A program made the position numbers and the translations under genes. Below, piece after piece: positions 5,214 through 7,001 of a stretch of DNA of 7,001 nt (its first letter is position 1; every line of letters begins with the position of its first letter). The notes beneath the pieces were generated by a model. That model was given only the letters and a program-made list of their open reading frames with translations. It made no database searches and was not told where the DNA came from. Source of the DNA: JdFR-22 sp046537735 (GTDB lineage Archaea; Halobacteriota; Archaeoglobi; Archaeoglobales; Archaeoglobaceae); NCBI GenBank assembly GCA_046537735.1, contig JBKHKH010000103.1, positions 1 through 7,001 on the forward strand, in the 5' to 3' direction.

Positions 5214-5446
5214 GCTGGTATGGAGAAATGATCGGTGCAAAAGTGGAGATCGAACTGGATGATGCCCCTGTGGTGGCCGAAGCTCTGGGTCCAGACGACG
5301 TGGATTGGGCAAAATGTTATTCCACAGAAGGTAAGTTGATCATTGAAGCTGAATCCGAAAGAACGGGCAGCATATTGAGTGTTCTGGACGATTACATGGT
5401 AAACGTCAAGGTGGCCCAATCTTTACTGGAGTTGCTGGGTCGTTAA
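5210..5446 (+). CDS. pcc1: KEOPS complex subunit Pcc1
   Basis: 78 residues from a GTG that overlaps the nuclease stop by 4 nt. The fold pattern is that of Pcc1: first strand AKVEIELDD, helix PVVAEALGPDD, strand pair KCYSTEGKLIIEAES, then the long helix ERTGSILSVLDDYMVNVKVAQSLLELL with the conserved R-x-x-S...D-Y pattern. Pcc1 dimerises and joins Kae1, Bud32 and Cgi121 in KEOPS, which transfers threonylcarbamoyl to A37 of ANN-decoding tRNAs (t6A). No other KEOPS gene is in the window. Neither start is backed by a well-spaced SD: GTG 5210 relies on coupling, ATG 5228 (giving MIGAKVEIEL) has GGAG only 2 nt away. The ATG start matches the length of known Pcc1 N-termini well. The stop codon lies within a 16-bp tandem duplication. 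Confidence 0.82.
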   Translation: MSWYGEMIGAKVEIELDDAPVVAEALGPDDVDWAKCYSTEGKLIIEAESERTGSILSVLDDYMVNVKVAQSLLELLGR

Positions 5447-5468
5447 ATCTATGGGTCGTTAAATCTAT
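5436..5468. repeat. 16-bp perfect tandem duplication across the pcc1 stop
   Basis: The unit GGGTCGTTAAATCTAT occurs at 5437-5452 and again at 5453-5468 without mismatch, with 1 extra matching base before. The first copy encodes the last residues and TAA of pcc1; the second lies in the intergenic gap. Only the second copy runs into TTATC to form the TATA element of the next gene. Confidence 0.9.
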
Positions 5469-5473
5469 TTATC
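5465..5473 (+). promoter_or_regulatory. TATA element of the CxxC protein gene
   Basis: CTATTTATC, formed by the end of the second repeat copy plus following sequence. Its centre is about 24 nt ahead of the ATG at 5492, and no SD precedes that ATG, so a leaderless mRNA is likely. Confidence 0.5.
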
Positions 5474-5491
5474 TTCATTTAAAGTTCCATT

Positions 5492-6085
5492 ATGAACTAC
5501 ATTTACTGTGAATCATGCAAAGATTATACTCAACATGACCTCATACGAGAAGATAAACACCTCTACAAGTGCAGAGAGTGCGGAGAGGTGGAGCAGTACA
5601 TCCCGGAGAAGAAAGTTCCGGTGAGAGCAGTGATAAGCTCGGGAGATGAGTCAGAGGTGGGCAGTGTTTCCCTCACTCCATCCGAGCTGGTAGTAGTAAA
5701 AGATGAGCTGGTGGTGGAGCTTGAAGAGGGTTTCAAGATAGGTGAGGTCACTTCTGTAGAGCTCAAGAGCGGGAAGAGAGTAGAAGAAACCGAAGTTAAG
5801 GATGTGGAGACTTTATGGCTCAGGGATGTGGGGGAAATGCCTCTCCGCATCAGTCTTCATCACGGGAAGGGGAAAACTATCCCCGTAGTATTCAACACTC
5901 CCGGAGATACGGAATTCTACGTTGGTGAAGAGCTGGAAATAGATAACAAAAAAAGTGTTATCACCAAGATAATGCTAGAGAGCGGTAAACTCCTGGATAG
6001 AGCTGAACAAAAGGCAAGAACAAGAGATATCAAGAGGATATACGCCGAATCCGTGAAGAAGAGAAGAAAGAGATGGCATCGCTAA
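5492..6085 (+). CDS. two-CxxC zinc-ribbon protein, HVO_0476-like
   Basis: 197 residues. An N-terminal zinc ribbon has C6-x2-C9 (YCESC) and C27-x2-C30 (KCREC). Two related beta-rich modules follow: about 77-111 (EEGFKIGEVTSVELKSGKRVEETEVKDVETLWLRD) and about 141-185 (EFYVGEELEID...LESGKLLDRAEQKARTRDIKRIY), each ending in a D-hh-x-hh turn, suggesting an internal duplication of an SH3/OB-like barrel. The C-terminus is strongly basic (KKRRKRWHR), consistent with nucleic-acid binding. It resembles the archaeal HVO_0476-type zinc-finger family, whose function I do not know. It has its own probable leaderless promoter, and the next gene starts 13 nt before its stop, so the two products may work together. 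Family naming is from memory; the zinc ribbon and duplication are visible. Confidence 0.75.
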   Translation: MNYIYCESCKDYTQHDLIREDKHLYKCRECGEVEQYIPEKKVPVRAVISSGDESEVGSVSLTPSELVVVKDELVVELEEGFKIGEVTSVELKSGKRVEETEVKDVETLWLRDVGEMPLRISLHHGKGKTIPVVFNTPGDTEFYVGEELEIDNKKSVITKIMLESGKLLDRAEQKARTRDIKRIYAESVKKRRKRWHR

Positions 6086-7001
6086 CCCCAACCGACAAGC
6101 CGGTGAGGTTAAGGGATTTTATCCGGGCTGATGACTGGTACTTCTCCGTTATAGGATACCGTAACGATAGTGGCATCAAGTGTTTCCTCCGCTATATTCC
6201 CCATGCAGAGGGGAACAGAAAGAAAGAGGGGAAGAAGTTCAGGAAATTACTGCACAGAGAAGCAATCGATATCGCCATTGAAACCGGTACAGACTATTTT
6301 AATGGCAAGATCTTCATGGTCCCCCCAAGTGATGTGGACGAGATCTTCAAGCCCGAGGAGAGGTTGACAGTGGAGGGAGAGGTGGGTGAAGTGGTGAACT
6401 ACTTTTCCGGTATCCCCTTAAAGAAGATGGGGGTCACCGGTTCCCGACTTATAGGGCTAGAGGATGATGATTCCGACATCGATTTCGTGATGTACGGCGA
6501 TTGGTGGTTCAGGGGGAGAGAGAAGATTAAGTCGGGTATAGAAAGGGGAGAAATAGAAGAGCCCGATAGCCATACATGGGACTCCATATTCAACAAGAGG
6601 AAGGTGAACATACCCTTCAACATCTTTTTATCCCATGAGAAGAGGAAGTTCCATCGGGCGGTTATAGGCTCCACCTACTTTGATCTCCTGTATGTCCGAG
6701 ATTATGGGAGGCTGGAGAACCAGGTTCCCGAGGCAGAGGGGGAAAAGAAGGGGAAATCAACTATTGAAGCAGTTGTTGGGGATGATTCCCTGATCTTCGA
6801 CTACCCCGCATATTATCCTGTTAACCATGAAGAAATAGATGCTGTTCTATGTTTTACCCATACTTATACCGGTCAAGCTTTTAAAGGAGAAACTCTAGAG
6901 GCCAGAGGCTATGTCGAGAGGATAAACAGCAAAAACTACCTCATCGTGGGAACTGAGAGGGAAGTTGAGGACGAATATATAGTCTCTCTCACGTTTATGG
7001 A
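6073..7001 (+). CDS. nucleotidyltransferase-fold protein, C-terminus cut by the window
   Basis: The frame is open from ATG 6073 to the right edge, 309 residues without a stop. An N-terminal region of about 110 residues (RLRDFIRADDWYFSVIGY, KCFLRYIP) precedes a Pol-beta-type nucleotidyltransferase motif: G123-S124, ten residues, then D135-I-D137-F, matching hG[GS]x9-13Dh[DE]h. Residues 178-190 (VNIPFNIFLSHEKR) could hold the third acidic/strand element, but I see no clear third Asp there. Residues about 270-308 (ETLEARGYVERINSKNYLIVGTERE) look like a small beta-barrel. The set resembles archaeal proteins annotated only as predicted nucleotidyltransferase (COG1665, from memory). An in-frame GTG at 6103 (VRLRDFI) is an alternative start. 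It overlaps the CxxC gene by 13 nt, which implies co-expression. Substrate unknown. Confidence 0.75.
   Translation, partial: MASLTPTDKPVRLRDFIRADDWYFSVIGYRNDSGIKCFLRYIPHAEGNRKKEGKKFRKLLHREAIDIAIETGTDYFNGKIFMVPPSDVDEIFKPEERLTVEGEVGEVVNYFSGIPLKKMGVTGSRLIGLEDDDSDIDFVMYGDWWFRGREKIKSGIERGEIEEPDSHTWDSIFNKRKVNIPFNIFLSHEKRKFHRAVIGSTYFDLLYVRDYGRLENQVPEAEGEKKGKSTIEAVVGDDSLIFDYPAYYPVNHEEIDAVLCFTHTYTGQAFKGETLEARGYVERINSKNYLIVGTEREVEDEYIVSLTFM

Noticed and set aside
6399..6674. Minus-strand frame of 91 residues
   Set aside because: It is antisense to the nucleotidyltransferase motif region, without SD or recognisable domain.
1..7001. CRISPR array, insertion sequence, toxin-antitoxin or other defence system
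   Set aside because: No regularly spaced repeats, transposase motifs, terminal inverted repeats or toxin/antitoxin-like gene pair were seen; the genes are ordinary archaeal chromosomal families.

Overview
The window is archaeal. The evidence is a Pcc1-type KEOPS subunit, an archaeal DHH (RecJ/GAN-like) nuclease, a two-CxxC protein of the kind known from haloarchaea and methanogens (HVO_0476-like), AT-rich TATA elements about 25 nt ahead of gene starts, and Shine-Dalgarno cores of the GGTGA/GGAGGTG type. A euryarchaeal, methanogen-like or related lineage fits best; the sequence alone does not fix the genus. No rRNA, tRNA, CRISPR array or insertion sequence is visible, and I see no defence or mobile system.

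Left part (1-3462), nearly all minus strand. Reading in the direction of transcription: a universal stress protein (3453 to 3025); a GNAT acetyltransferase followed at once by a four-CBS-domain protein (2825 to 1409); a 58-residue zinc-finger-like protein (1039 to 863); then a two-CBS-domain protein overlapping by 4 nt a DUF47/PhoU-like protein that runs off the left edge (729 to 1). One tiny, very acidic ORF (1134-1241) runs the other way from the zinc-finger gene. Six CBS domains, a UspA protein and a GNAT enzyme look like a nucleotide/energy-sensing and stress-response neighbourhood; the CBS-DUF47 pair suggests a link to phosphate uptake. These roles are inferred from the families.

Right part (3663-7001), all plus strand. 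A small winged-helix protein, a DHH exonuclease coupled through a GTGA overlap to Pcc1, then an HVO_0476-like zinc protein overlapping by 13 nt a nucleotidyltransferase-fold protein cut by the right edge. This is an information-processing block (DNA/RNA end processing, tRNA t6A modification).

Two initiation styles are visible. Most minus-strand genes have leaders with an SD core, and for two of them the SD spacing points to TTG starts. Several plus-strand genes have a TATA element placed so that the transcript would begin at or next to the start codon (leaderless). The most unusual non-coding signals are a 16-bp perfect tandem duplication that contains the pcc1 stop codon and supplies the next promoter, a cluster of degenerate CGG-centred motifs around the GNAT promoter, and a perfect inverted repeat at the predicted transcription start of the stress-protein gene.
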